From contig VIGQ01001136.1 in NCBI GenBank assembly GCA_009663005.1, positions 1 to 31,215 on the forward strand: a DNA stretch of 31,215 nt, given 5' to 3'. A program made the translations under genes and the position numbers. Within the stretch, counting starts at the first letter, position 1; each line of letters starts with the position of its first letter. Below are positions 1-12,312 of this stretch, piece by piece. Origin of the DNA: Actinidia chinensis (taxonomy: Eukaryota > Streptophyta > Magnoliopsida > Ericales > Actinidiaceae). The notes beneath the pieces were generated by a model that had not been told where the DNA came from, searched no databases, and saw only the letters and a list, made by a program, of their open reading frames with translations.

Positions 1-1278
1 ATCGCGAATACATGTAGCGCTTTTTCAAACTTCAATTAGATCGATGTTTTGCAATAAGAACTTTTCAACATTCTTGGAATTTGGCAGGGGAGAACGTCAT
101 GAACAGGGAAAACCATTTTTCTACTCCTTTTCCACCGAGGGGGAACCCCAGAAAAACACTCTGTTTTCTGAATGTAAATTCCGACGCTGATCACGAATAC
201 ATGTACTCTTTTTCAAAATTTACTTAGATCAAAAGTTCTTGTCAATAAAAAACTTTCACATTTTTTTGTATATTTGGCAGGGGAGACTCATAACAGGGTA
301 ACAATTTTCTAACTCCTATTCCACAAACTCTATTTCCTGAATGTAAGGCCGATCTGATCCACGATACATGGTAGCTCTTTTCAAAATTTCAATTAATCAA
401 AAGTTATTGCAATAAAAAATTTTAACATTTTTGGATATTTGGCAGAGGAAAGCGTCATGAACAGGAAACAATTCTAACTCCTAATTCCAACAAACTCTAT
501 TTTCTGATGTAATCCGACGCTGATCACGAATACATGTAGCTCTTTTGAAATTTCAATTAGATTCAAAAGTGGTATTGCAATAAAAAAATTTCACATTTTT
601 TGGATATTTGGCAGGGGAGACGTCATGAACAGGGAAACATTTCTAACTCCTATTCCAACCAAACTCTATTTTCTGATGTAAAATCCGACGCTGATCGCGA
701 TTACATGTAGCGCTTTTCGAAATTTTCAATTAGATCAAAAGTTATGGCAATAAGAAATTTTCACATTTCTTGGATATTGGGGGCATGGGAGACGTCATGG
801 CACAGGGAAACAACTTCTAACTCCTCATTCCAACCAAACTCTATTTTCTGATGTATAACCGACGCTGATCAGCGATACATGTAGCGTTTTTCAAAATTCA
901 ATTAGATCAAAAGTATTGCAATCAAAAATGTTCACATTTTTGGTTTTGGCAGGGAGACGTCGATGAACATGGAACAATTTCAACTCCTATTCCAACCAAA
1001 CTCCGAATTTTCTGATGTAAAGTCCGAAGCTGATACGAATACGTGTAGCTCTTTTCAAAATTTCAATTAGATCAAAAGTTATTGCAATAAGAACTTTTCA
1101 CATTTCTGGATATTGGCAGGGAAGACGTCATAACAGGGACACCACTTCTAACTCCTATTCCAACCAAACTCTAATTTTTCTGATGTAAAATCCGACGCGG
1201 ATCAGAATACATGTAGCCTCTTTTCAAATTTCAATTAATCAAAAGTTATTGCAATAACAAATTTCACATTTTTTGGAT
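1..1278 (+). repeat. Satellite segment 1: about 7.5 plus-strand monomers, CTCTATTTTCTGATG type
   Basis: G-rich boxes sit near 83, 276, 441, 610, 785, 948 and 1115. Most units carry CCAAACTCTATTTTCTGATG, and two (near 690 and 30) have GATCGCG where others have GATCACG. The unit at about 940-1120 reads CTCCGAATTTTCTGATG and is otherwise ordinary. The segment begins inside a monomer, so the array continues beyond the window on the left. Nothing other than satellite is seen. Confidence 0.93.
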
Positions 1279-1706
1279 ATTTGGCAGGGGAGACGTCATG
1301 AACAGGGAAACCATTTCTAACTCCTATTTCCAAGGCCAAACTCAATTTTCTTATTTAAAATTCCCGACGCTGATCACGAATACATGTAGCGCTTTTTTCC
1401 CCAAAATTTCAATAAGATCAAAATTATTGCAATAATAAAATTTTCATTCACAATTTTTGTTGGATATTTGGCAGGGGAAGACTCATGAACAGGAAAAAAT
1501 TTTTCTAACTCCTATTCCATCCATCCAAACTCAATTTTCTTATTTAAAATCCGCCGCTGATCACGAATACATGTAGAGCGCTTTTCAAAATTTCAATTAA
1601 TCAAAAGTTATTGCAATACTAAAATTTAACATTTTTTTGGATATTTGGCAGGGGAGACGGTCATGAACAGGGAAAAAATTTCTAACTCCTATTCCACCAA
1701 AACTCA

Positions 1707-3013
1707 ATTTTCTTATTTACAATCCACCGACCTGATCACGATACATGTGCGCTTTTCAAAATTGCAATTAGATCAAAAGTTATTGGCATAATAAAATTTC
1801 ACACATTTTTTGGATTTGGCATTGAGACCCTTCATGAACCGGAGACGAGAGGGGAGACCGTGGGCGAAACAGAGAAGCTAGTGTGGTAGGGGTGCAGATG
1901 TGAGGTAGAGATCAAAATTCAAGTTGATGAAGCAAGCAACCCGGTTCCGCCCTTTCTAACTCCTATGCCAACCAACTCAATTTTCTCATGTAAACTCCCT
2001 ACGGCTGATCACGAAATACATGTAGCCTTTTCCAAATTTCAATAGATCAAAGTTATTGCAATAATAAAATTTCAGCATTTTTTGATATTTGGGCATTGGA
2101 GACGGTCATGAACAGGGAAAAAATTTCTAACTCCTTTGCCAACCAAACTCAATTTTCTCATGTAAATCCACGCTGATCACGAATCCACATGTAGCACTTT
2201 TTCAAAATTTCATTAGATCAAAAGTTATTGCAATAAAAATGTCACAGTTTTGGTGGATGATTTGGAAGTGAATACTTCATGAACAGGGAAAAAATTTCTA
2301 ACTCCTATTCAACCACACCTAACTCAATTTTCTTATTTAACATCCGCGCTGATCACGATACATGTATTCGGCTTTTTCGTTTTCAAAATGTTCAATTAGA
2401 TAGAATCAAAAGTTCTTGGCAATAATAAAATTTAAAACATTTTTTGGATATTTGGCAGTGGAGACGTCATACAGGGAAAAAAATTTCGATTCCTATTCCA
2501 GCCAAACTGAATTTTTTTGCTTATTTAAAATCCACGCTGATCACGATACATGTACCGCTTTTCAAAATTCAATTAGATTCACAAGTTTTTGCAATAATAA
2601 ATTCACATTTTGGGGGATATTTGCATTGGAGACGTCATGAACCGGGCAAAAATTTCTAACTCCTATGCCAACCAAACTCCAATTTTCTCATGTAAATCCG
2701 ACGCTGATCACGAATACATGTAGCACTTTTCAAAATTTCAATTAGATCAAAAGTTAATTGCAATAAAAAAGTGTCACATTTTTTGGATTTTGGAAGGGGA
2801 GACGTCATGAAAAGGGAAAAATTTTCTAAAACTCCTATTCAAACCACACTCACTTTCTTATTTAAAATCCGACGCCTGATCAGCGAATCATGTAGCGCTT
2901 TTCAAAATTTTCAATTGATCAAAATTATTGCAATATAAAAATTTTAACATTTTTTTGGATATGTTGGCAGGGAGCCGTCATGAACAGGGAAAAAATTTCT
3001 GATTCCTGTTCCA
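1707..3013 (+). repeat. Triplicated satellite sub-block, copy 1
   Basis: This 1307-bp stretch occurs three times: here, at 12313-13619 (offset 10606) and at 22080-23386 (offset 20373). All three keep the same odd features: the non-monomer island, a monomer with TTTTTCGTTTTCAAAATG, and the GTGGATGATTTGGAAGTGAA variant box. The left edge falls within ATTTTCTTATTTAC and the right edge after GATTCCTGTTCCA. Both joins keep the monomer register. Confidence 0.93.
1841..1952 (+). other. Non-monomer island 1 (about 112 bp) inside a satellite unit
   Basis: Between CTTCATGAACC and TTTCTAACTCC, where a normal unit has only GGGAAAAAA, there are about 112 bp of GC-richer, purine-rich sequence beginning GGAGACGAGAGGGGAGACC and ending ACCCGGTTCCGCC. 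It does not resemble the monomer, apart from a short AGATCAAAATTCAAG piece that faintly recalls the TTAGATCAAAAG box. Orientation is unchanged on either side, so it is not a strand-flip junction. I do not recognise it. It may be a real insertion or a burst of wrong bases in a single read. Confidence 0.7.
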
Positions 3014-6000
3014 AACGAAACTCAATTTCTGAGGTAAAGTACGACACTGATCACAAATACATGTAGCCTTTTGAAAATTTCAATCGATCAAAAGTTATGC
3101 AATTATAAAGTTTTCACATTTTTTGAATATTTGGCAGGGAGACGTCTTGAACACGGATAAATTTCTAAACGCATATTCCAACTAACTCATTTTCATGTAA
3201 ACTCCGACACGATCACGATAATGTATATCTTTCAAAATTCAAATAGACAAAGTTATGCAATAAAAAGTTTCACCTTGTTGGATATTTGCAGGGGAGACGT
3301 TTCATTGACAGGAAAAAATTTCTAACTCCTTTTTTCAAAAGAAACTCAATTTTCTTATGAAAAGTCCGACGTGATCACGACTACATGTAGTCTTTTCAAA
3401 ATTTCACTTAGATCAAAAGTTATTGCAATATAAAGTTTTCACATTTTTTGGATTATTGGCAGGGGAGACGTCATGAACAGGGAGGGGAAAACAATTTCTA
3501 ACTCTTTTTCAAACGAAACTCCAAGTTCTTATGTTAAAGTCAGCGCTGATCACGATCATGTATAGATTTTCAAAATTTCAATTAGATCAAACGTTATTGC
3601 CAATAAAAGGTTTCACATTTTCTGGATATTTGCAGGGGAGACGTCATGAAACAGGGAAAAATTTCTAAATCCTTTTTCAAACGAAAATCAATTTTCTTAT
3701 TTTAAAGCCACGTGATCACGAATACAGGTTTATCCGCTTTTCAAAATTTCAATTAGATCAAAAAGTATTGCAATAAACGTCTCACATGTTTTTCCAATTG
3801 GCCATTGCAGACGTCAGGAACATTCAAAAAATTTCTAACACCTTTTTCAAAATGAAACTTCATTGCTTAGTTAAGTCCGAGCTGATCACGAATACCATTG
3901 TAGTCTTTTCAAATTTCAATTAGATCAAAAGTTATTGACAATATAAAGTTTTCACCTTTTTGGATATTTGGCAGGGGAGACGTCATTGACACGGAAAAAA
4001 ATTTCTAACTCCTTTTTCACCGAAAACTACAATTTTCTTATGTAAAGTCCGCCGCCTGATCAAGAATACATGTATCGCTTTTCAAAATTTTCAATTAGAT
4101 CAAAAGTTATTGCAATAAACGTTTTACATTTATGGATTTGGGCAGGGGAGAAGCATGACAGGGCAAAAATTTTAACTCCTTTTTCAAACGAAAAACTCAA
4201 TTTCTTATGTAAAGTCCGACACGGATCACGAATAATGTAGGCATCTTTTCAAAATTTCAATTAGATCAAAAGTATTTTTTTTGCAATATCAAGTTTTCAC
4301 ATTTTTCATATTTGGCAGGGCGAGACGTCTTGAAACGGAAAAAATTTCTAAAACTCCTATTCCAACTAAACTCAATTTCTTATGTAAAGTCGACGCTGAT
4401 CACGATCATGTATCGCCTTTTCAAAATTTTCAATTAGATAAAAGTTATTGAATAAAACGTTTTCACATTTTTTGCATATTTGGCCGGGGAGACGTCATGA
4501 ACAGGGGGAAAAAAAAAATTTCTAACTCCTTTTTCAAAAGAACGCAATTTCTTATTTAAAGTCCGACGCTGATCACGAATACATGTATCGCTTTTCAAAA
4601 TTTTCAATAGATCAAAGTTATGCAATAAAACGTGTCACATTTTTTGCAATTTGGCCGCCATTGCAGAGTCAGGAACATTCAAAAAATTTCTAACACCTTT
4701 TTCAAAATGAAACTCAATTTTCTTATGTAAGTCCGACGCTGATCACGAAATACATGTAGCTCTTTTCAAACTTAAATTAGATCAAAAGTTATTGCATATA
4801 AAAGTTTTCACCTTTTTGGATATTGGCAGAGGAGACGTCATTGACACGGAAAAAAGTTCTAACTCCCCTTTTCAACGAAACTCAATTTCTATGTAAAGTC
4901 CGACGTGATCCACGAATACATGTATCGCTTTTCAAAATTTCAATTAGATCAAAAGTATTGCAATAAAACGTTTTCAATTTTTTTGCATATTTGGCCATTG
5001 GAGACGTCAGGAAACATTCAAAAATTTCTAAACCTTTTTCAAAAAGAAACTCAATTTTATTATGTAAAGTCGACACTGCTCACGAATCATGTAGCTCTTT
5101 CAAATTTCAATTAGATCAAAGTTTATGGCAATAAAAAATGTTCACATTTTTTGGATTTTGGGCAGGAGACTTCATTACACTGAAAAATTCTCTAACTCCT
5201 TTTCAAACGAAACTCAATTTTCTTATGTTAAAGTCGACACTATCACGAATACATGTAGCTCTATTCAAAATTTCAATAGATCAAAAAGTTAGTGCAATAA
5301 AAAGTTTCACATTTTTTGCATATTTGGCAGGGGAACGTCATTAACACGGAAAAAATTTCTAAATCCTTTGTGTCAAACGAAAACTCAATTTTCTTATGTA
5401 AGTCGACACTGATCACGAATACAGTAGCTCTTTTCAAAATTTCAATTAGATCAAAAGTTATTGCAAGATAAAGTTTAACATTTTTGGATATCTGCAGGTA
5501 GACGTCATGAACAGGGATAAAATTTCTAACTCCTTTTTTCAAAACGAAACTCACTTTTGTTATGTCAAGTCCGACCATGATCACGAATACATTAGGCTCT
5601 TTTCAAATTTCAATTAGATCAAAAGTTATTGCAATAAAATTTTAACATTTTTGGATTTTAGGCAGGGGAGACGTCATGAACAGGGAAGTAATTTCTAACT
5701 ACTTTTTCAAACGAAACCAATTTTCTATGTAAAGTCCCGAACGCTGAACACGAATACATGTGATCGCTTTTCAAAATTCAATTAGATCAAAAGTTATTGC
5801 AATAAAAAGGTTTTAAATTTTCTGGATATTGGCCAGGGGAGACGTCTGAACAGGGAAAAAATTCTAACTTCCGTTTTCAAACGAAACTCAATTTTTTTTT
5901 CTTATGTAAAGTCCGACGCTGATCACGAATACATGTATCGCGTTTCAAAAATTTCAATAGATTCAAAGTTATTGCAATAAAAATTTTCACATTTTTTGCA

Positions 6001-8145
6001 TATTTGGCATGGAGACGTCAGGGAAAACCCCCCGTTCAAAAAATTCTAACCACCTTTTTCAAACGAAACTCAATTTTCTATGTAAAGTCCCGACGCTGAT
6101 CACGAAACATGTAGCTCTTTTCCAAAATTCACTGTAGATTCAAAAGTTATTGCAATATAAAGTTTCATATGTTTTGGATATTGGGCAGTGGGAGACGTCA
6201 TGACAGGGAAAAAATTTCTAACTCATTTTTTAAACGAACGAAACTCAATTTTCTTATGTAAAGTACGACCACCTGATCCCCCCCCACGAAATCCTGTAGC
6301 TCTTTTCAAAATTTCAATTAGGATTCAAAAGTTATTGCAATAAAAAATTTCACATTTTTTGACATATTTGGCAGGGGAGGACGGTCATGAACACGGAAAA
6401 TTCAACTCCTATTCCAACTAAACTCAAGTTTCTTAGTACAATTCGACGCTATCACGAAACATTGGATCTCTTTTCAAAAATTTCAATTAGATCAAAAGTT
6501 ATTGCAATATAAGTTTCACATTTTTTGGATATTTGGCAGGGGAGACGTCATAACACGGAAAAAAATTTATAAACTCCTTTTTCAAACAGAAACTCAATTT
6601 TCTTAGAAAGTCCGACACTGATCACGAAGACATGTGCTCTTTTCAAAATTTCAATATTGATAAAAGTTATTGCAACTAAAGTTTTCACATTTTTTGGATA
6701 TTTGGCAGGGAGACGTCATGAACAGGAAAAATTCTAACTCCTATTCCAACCCAAACTCAATTTATTGTGTAAATCAACGCTGATCAGAAGACTGTAGCGT
6801 TTCACATTTGATTAGGTCAAAAGTTATGCAATCAAAAAATTTCAAATTTTTTGGATATTAGCAGGTGAGACCGTCATTGAACAGGGAAAAATTTCTAACT
6901 CCTTTTTCAAACGAAAACTCAATTTTCTTATGTAAAGTCCGACGCTGATCCCGAATACAGTAGCTCTTTCAAAGTTCAATTAGATCAAAAGTATTGCAAT
7001 TATAAAGTTTTCACCATTTTTGGATATTGGAAGGGAGACGTCATGAACAGGGAGGAAAAAATTTTAACTCCTTTTTCAACGAAACTCAATTTTCTTATGT
7101 AAATCCGACGCTGATCACGAATACCATTGTATCGCTTTTCAAAATTTCAATTAGATCAAAAGTTATTGCAATAAAGGTTTTCAATTTCTGCGAGATTGGC
7201 ACAGGGGGTGACGTCATGAAAGGGAAAAAAAACATTTCTAACTCATTTTTTAAACAGACGAACTCAATTTTCTTATGTAGAAGTCCGACACTGATCACGA
7301 ATACATGTAGCTTCTTTTCAAAATTTCAATATAGATCAAAAAGTTTTATTTGCCAATAAAAATGTTCAACATTTTTGCATATTTGGCAGGGGAGGACGTC
7401 ATGAACACGAAGGAAAAAATTTCTAAACTCCTATCCAACTAAAACTCATTTGCTTATGTACATTCGACTGCTGATCACGAATACATGTATCTCTTTTCAA
7501 AATTTATTAGATCAACAAGTTATGCAAATAAAGTTTTCACATTTTTGGATATTTGGCAGGGGAACGTCATTAACACGGAAAAAATTTCTAACTCCTTTTT
7601 TCAAAACGAAACTCAATTTTCTTATGTTAAAGTCCGACACTGATCACGAATTACATGTAGCTCTTTTCAAAAGTTCAATTAGATCAAAAGTTCTTGCAAT
7701 ATAAAGTTTTCACATTTTTGGATATTGGGCAGGGGAGAACGTCATGAACAGGGAAAAATTCTAACTCCTTTTTAAAACGAAACTCAATCTTCATATGTAA
7801 AGTCGACGTGATAAAGAAAATACTGTATGACTTTTCAAAATTTAAAATTAGATCAAAAGTATTGCCAATAAAGGTTTTCACATTTTATGGATATGTGGCA
7901 TGGGGAGAAGTCATGAACAGGGAAAAAATTTCAACTCCTATTCCAACTAAACTCAATTTCTTTATGTAAAGTCCGACACTGATCACGAATACATGTAGCT
8001 CTTTCAAAATTTCAATAGATCAAAGTTATTGCAATAAAAGGTTTCACCTTTTTTGGATATTTGGCAGGGGAGACGTCATTGGACACGGAAAAAATTTCTA
8101 AACTCTTTTTAAACGAAACTCAATTTCCTTATGTAAAGTCCGACC
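3014..8145 (+). repeat. Satellite subfamily with TTTTTCAAACGAAACTC, partly in six-monomer units
   Basis: From about 3010 most monomers read CTCCTTTTTCAAACGAAACTC in place of CTCCTATTCCAACCAAACTC, often with ATTGACACGG or ATTAACACGG after the G-rich box and GCAATATAAAGTTTTCAC after the palindrome. Rarer variants mark individual units: AGGAACATTCAAAAAATTTC near 3818, 4672, 5010 and (degraded) 6020; GGGAAGTAATTTC near 5683; CTCATTTTTTAAACG near 6222 and 7240; TACA(A)TTCGAC near 6437 and 7458. The last two marker pairs are each about 1.02 kb apart, which is six monomers. Confidence 0.82.
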
Positions 8146-9640
8146 TGATCCGAATACATGTAGCTCTTTTCAAAATTTCAATAGATCAAAAGTTATTGCA
8201 ATAAAAAATTTTTCACCATTTTCTGGATCTTTGGCAGGGGAGAACGTCATGAACAGGGAAAAAAAATTTCTAACTCTATGTCAAAAACCAAACTCAATTT
8301 TCTGATGTAAAAGCCGACGCTGATTCACGAATAAAGTAGCGCTTTCAAAATTTCATTGGATCAAAAGTTAATTGCAATAAAAAGTTTTCACCTTTTTTGG
8401 ATATTTGGCAGGGGGAGGACGTCATGAAAAGGGAAAAATATTCTAAATCCTAATTCCATCCGACTCAATTTTCTCATGTTAAATCCGACGCTGATCACGA
8501 CTACATGTAGCTCTTTCCCAAAATTTCAATTAGATCAAAAGTTAGTGGCAATAAAAAGTTTTCACCTTTTTTGGATATTTGGCAGGGGAGACGGCATGAA
8601 CAGGGAAAATATTTCTAACTCCTATCATCCAGGACTCAATTTTGTCATGTAAAGTCCGACGCTGCCTCACCATCCCTGTAGCTCTTTTCAAAATTTCAAT
8701 TAGAATCAAAAGTTATTGCCAATAAAAAATTTTCACATTTTATGGAGATTGGCTGGGAGACGTCATGAACAGAGGAAAAAATTTTATAACTCCTATTCCA
8801 ACCAACTCAATTTTCTGATGTCAACCATCCGTGTCCGCTTGATCACGAATAAATGTAGCGCTTTTCAAAATTTCAATTGGATCAAAAGTTATTGCAATTA
8901 AAAGTTTTCACCTTTTTTGGTATTTGGCAGGGGAGACGGCATGAACAGGGAAAATATTTCCTAACTCCTATTCCATCAGGACTCCCAATTTTCTCTGTAA
9001 CGTTCCGACGCTGATACGAATACATGTAGCTCTTTTCAAAATTTCAATATTAGATCAAAAGTTTTATTGCAATAAAAATTTTCACATTTTATGGTATTGG
9101 CAGGGGAGACGTCATAGAACAGGGAAAAAAATTTTAACTCCTATTCCAACCAAAACTCCCATTTTTCTGCATGTAAAATCGAACGATGATCACGATAAAA
9201 TGTAGCGCTTTTCAAAATTCAATTGGATCAAACGTTATGCCCAATAAAACGTTTTCACCTTTTTTGGATATTTGGCAGGGGCAGACGGCATGAACAGGGG
9301 AAAATATTTCTAACTCCTATTCCATCCCGCCTCAATTTTCTCATTGAAAGTCCGACGCTGATCACGAATACATGTAGCTCTTTTCAAAATTTCCCCAATT
9401 AGATCAAAAGTTATTGCAATAAAAAAAGTTTTCACATTTTATGGATATTGGGCAGGGGAGGACGTCATGAACAGGGGAAAAAAATTTCTAACCTCCTCTT
9501 CCAACCAAACTCAATTTTCTGATTGTAAAATCCGACGACGCTGATCACGATTACATGTAGCGCTTTTCAAAATTCAATTAGATCAAAAGTTATTGCCATT
9601 AAAAAGTTTTCACATTGTATGGATATTTGGCAGGGGAGAC
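8146..9640 (+). repeat. Two-monomer higher-order repeat, ~345 bp
   Basis: Two monomer types alternate. One has ACGGCATGAACAGGGAAAATATTTC followed by TTCCATCCGACTCAATTTTCTCATG and a CACCTTTTTTGGATATTT stretch upstream of the box. The other has ACGTCATGAACAGGG, TTCCAACCAAACTCAATTTTCTGATG and CACATTTTATGGATATT upstream. The ACGGCATG marker falls at 8591, 8936 and 9284, giving spacings of 345 and 348 bp, which is two monomers. Linked variants travel together, so this is genuine higher-order structure rather than noise. Confidence 0.85.
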
Positions 9641-9656
9641 GTCAATGAAACATAGA

Positions 9657-9677
9657 GGGGGGGGGGGGGGGGGGGGG
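9657..9677 (+). other. 21-base G run within a monomer
   Basis: The monomer near 9650 should read CATGAACAGGGAAAAAATTTC but has ATGAAACATAGA followed by 21 G and then AAAAAATTTCC. No other unit has more than a few G here. A basecalling or polymerase-stall artefact is the likeliest cause. Confidence 0.85.
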
Positions 9678-10861
9678 AAAAAATTTCCTAACTCCTATTT
9701 CCAACCAACTCTATTTTCTGATGTAAAGAGTCCGAACGCTGGAATCGCGAATACATGTAGCGCTTTTTCAAAATTTCCCAAATTAGATCCAAAAGTATTG
9801 CAATAAGAACTTTTTCAAAAACTTTTCTTGGATATTTGGCAGGGGAAGACGTCATGAAACAACCCAACCGAAAATTTCTTAACTCCTATTTCAAACCAAA
9901 CTCAATTTCTATGTAAAAGTCCGACGCACTTGAATCCACGAATACATGTAAGCTTCTTTTAAAAAATTTCAATGCTTAGATCAAAGTGATTGCAATTAAC
10001 AAAATTTTTCGAACATTTTTTTTGGATATTTGGCAGGGAGACGTCCATGAACCAAAGACCGAAACAATTTCTAACTTCCTAATTTCAACCAAAAACTCAA
10101 TTTTTCTTATGTAAAAGTCCCAACGCTGATCACGAATACATGTAGCTCTTTTTAAACAATTTCAATTAGATCAAAAGTTATTGCAAATAAAATTTTCACA
10201 TTTTTTTGGATAAAAATTTTGGCAGGGGAGACCGTCATGAAAAACAGGGAAAAAATTTCCTAACAATCACTCCTAGTTTCCAAACAACCTCCCTATTTTT
10301 CTGATGTAAAGTTCCCGACGCCTCCCTGATCGCGAATACATGTAGCGCTTTTCAAATTTTTTCAATTTTAGAATCAAAAGTTAGTTGCAATAGAAATTTC
10401 ACTTTTCTTTTTCTTTGATATTTGCAGGGAAGACGTCATGAACCCCCGACAAAATTTCTAAACTCCTTATTCAAACCAAACTCAATTTTCTTATGTAAAG
10501 TTCCGACCTTGAATCCACGAAATACTGTAGCTTCCCTTTTAAAAATTTCAATGAGATCAAAAGTTAATAGCAATTTAAATTTTTTCAACATTTTTTTTTG
10601 GATATTTGGCAGGGGAGACGTCCCATGGAACAGGGAAAAAATTTCTAATTTCCTATTCACCAAACTCTATTTTCCGATGTAAAGTCCCCGACGCTGATCT
10701 CGCGAAATACATGTAGCGCGTTTTTCAAAATTTTTCAATTTAGATCAAAGTTTTTATTGCAAATAAGAAGTTTTCACATGTTTTGGATATTTGGCAGGGG
10801 GAGACGTCATGACATGGAAAAAATTTCAACTCCTATTCCAAAACCAATTCTAGGGGACTGA

Positions 10862-10897
10862 TTTTTTTTTTTTGGGGGGGTAAAAAAAAAAAGGGGG
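10862..10897 (+). other. Compound homopolymer burst T12-G7-T-A11-G5
   Basis: Five single-base blocks in a row replace the usual CTATTTTCTGATGTAAAGTCC of the unit. The order of bases (T, G, TA, A, G) follows TTTT-TG-ATG-TAAA-G of the normal unit, so it looks as if each base was over-called. This supports a read artefact rather than a microsatellite. Confidence 0.8.
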
Positions 10898-11674
10898 TCC
10901 CGACGCCTGATCGCGATACTGTAAGCGCTTTTCAAATTTTCAAATTAGATCAAAAGTATTGTCAATAAGCAAATTTCACAACTTTTCTTGGTATTTGGCA
11001 GGGGAGTACGGTCATGAAACACCTGAAAAAATTCTAAAACCCTCCTATTCAAACCAACTCAATTTCTTATGTTAAAGTCCGACGCTGATCACGAAAATAA
11101 CATGTAGCTTCCTTTTTTAAAATAAAAATTTCAAAATTAGATAAAAGTTAATTGCAAATAAAATTTCACTTTTTCCTTGGATATTTGGCAGGAGACGTCC
11201 CAATGAACACGAAAAAAATATGCTAAACCTCCTATATTCCAACCAAACTCTATTTTCTGGTGTAAAATCCGACGGCTGATCGCGATTAACATGTAGCGCT
11301 TTTTTTTCAAAATTTCAATTAGATCAAAAGTTATTGCAATAAAAATTTTCACATTTTTGAGATTGGCAGGGGAGACGTCATGAACAGGGAAAAAATTTCT
11401 TTCTAACTCCTATTCCAACCAAACTCTATTTTTGATGTATAAATCCGACGCTGACGCGACTACTTGTAGCGATTTTCAAAATTTCAATTTAAGATCAAAA
11501 GTTATTGCATAAAAATTGTTCAAGTTCTGGGGATATGGGCAGGGGAGACGTCTGAACTCCAGGGAAACAATTTATAATCCTACCAACCAAACTCTATTTT
11601 TGAGTAAATCCGGACGCTGATCGCGAATACATGTAGCGCTTTTCAAAATTTCAATTAGATTCAAACGTTATTGA

Positions 11675-11694
11675 CCCCCCCCCCCCCCCACCCC
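11675..11694 (+). other. C-rich run splitting the TTATTGCAATAA palindrome
   Basis: The palindrome TTATTGCAATAA reads GTTATTGA, then 15 C, A, 4 C, then AATACG. The single C of the palindrome appears stretched into a run. A homopolymer over-call is likely. Confidence 0.8.
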
Positions 11695-12312
11695 AATACG
11701 AATTGTCACATTTCTGGGATATTTGCAGGGGAGGGAGACGTCATGAACACCGAAAAAATTTCTAACTCCTATTCAACCAAACTCATATTTCTTATGTAAA
11801 GTACGACGTTGACAACGAATACATGTAGCTCTTTTAAAAATTGTCAAATATAGATTCCAAAGTTATTGCAATATAAAAAAATGGTCCATTTTTTTGGATT
11901 TTGGCAGGGGAGGACGTCATGAAGAGGGAAAAAATTTCTAACTCCTATTCCAACTAAATCTCTATTATTTCTGATGTAAAGTCCGACGCTGATCACGAAT
12001 ACATGTAGCTCTTTTCAAAATTTCAATTAGATCAAAAAAGTTCTGCAATAAGAAATTTCACATTCTTTGGATATTTGGCGGGGAGACGTCCATGAACACC
12101 GAAAAATTTAGAACCTCCTATTCCCCCAACCAAAAGTCAAATTTTCTGATGTAAAATCCAGACGTCTGATCGCGAATACATGTAGCGCTTTTCAAAATTT
12201 TCAGTTAGATAAAAGTTAGTGCAATAAGAAATTTTCACATTCTTGGATATTTGGCAGGGGAGGACGTCATGAACACCGAAAAAATTTCTAACTCCTATTC
12301 CAACTAAACTCT

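Larger units (their letters stand above)
1279..8145 (+). repeat. Duplicated satellite block, copy A (matches 21652-28518)
   Basis: This 6.87-kb block recurs at a constant offset of 20373 bp. I saw one mismatch near its left edge (C at 1311, A at 21684). From 1312 to 8145 every place I compared was identical, including unusual insertions and an 8-C run at 6278-6285 that recurs at 26651-26658. The constant offset over the whole length means no net indels. The left break is at GGATATTTGGCAG versus GATATTTGGCAG, and the right break follows GTCCGACC. The block starts with TTATTTAAAATCC-type monomers and passes, near 3000, into TTTTTCAAACGAAACTC-type monomers. In an array this noisy, such identity implies one source sequence used twice or an extremely recent duplication. 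Confidence 0.93.
9641..12312 (+). repeat. Satellite with alternating CACCG and CAGGG monomers (noisy)
   Basis: Monomers with ATGAACACCG after the G-rich box are linked to CTCAATTTTCTTATG, GATCACG, GTAGCTC and TTTTAAAAATTTC. Monomers with ATGAACAGGG are linked to CTCTATTTTCTGATG, GATCGCG, GTAGCGC and CAATAAGAAATTTTCAC...CTTGG. This is a two- or three-monomer higher-order pattern. The stretch has unusually many doubled bases, and homopolymer bursts sit at 9657-9677, 10862-10897 and 11675-11694, so base-level quality looks worst here. Confidence 0.8.

Noticed and set aside
1841..1952. Hairpin adapter read-through at island 1
   Set aside because: Satellite orientation is plus on both sides, so there is no strand flip, which a hairpin adapter would produce.
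2416..2640. Open frame of 74 codons, repeated identically at 13022-13246 and 22789-23013
   Set aside because: It is a chance reading of about one and a third satellite monomers. It recurs only because the underlying DNA block is copied three times. A typical monomer has in-frame stops (for example ATG-TAA) and its length is not kept a multiple of three.
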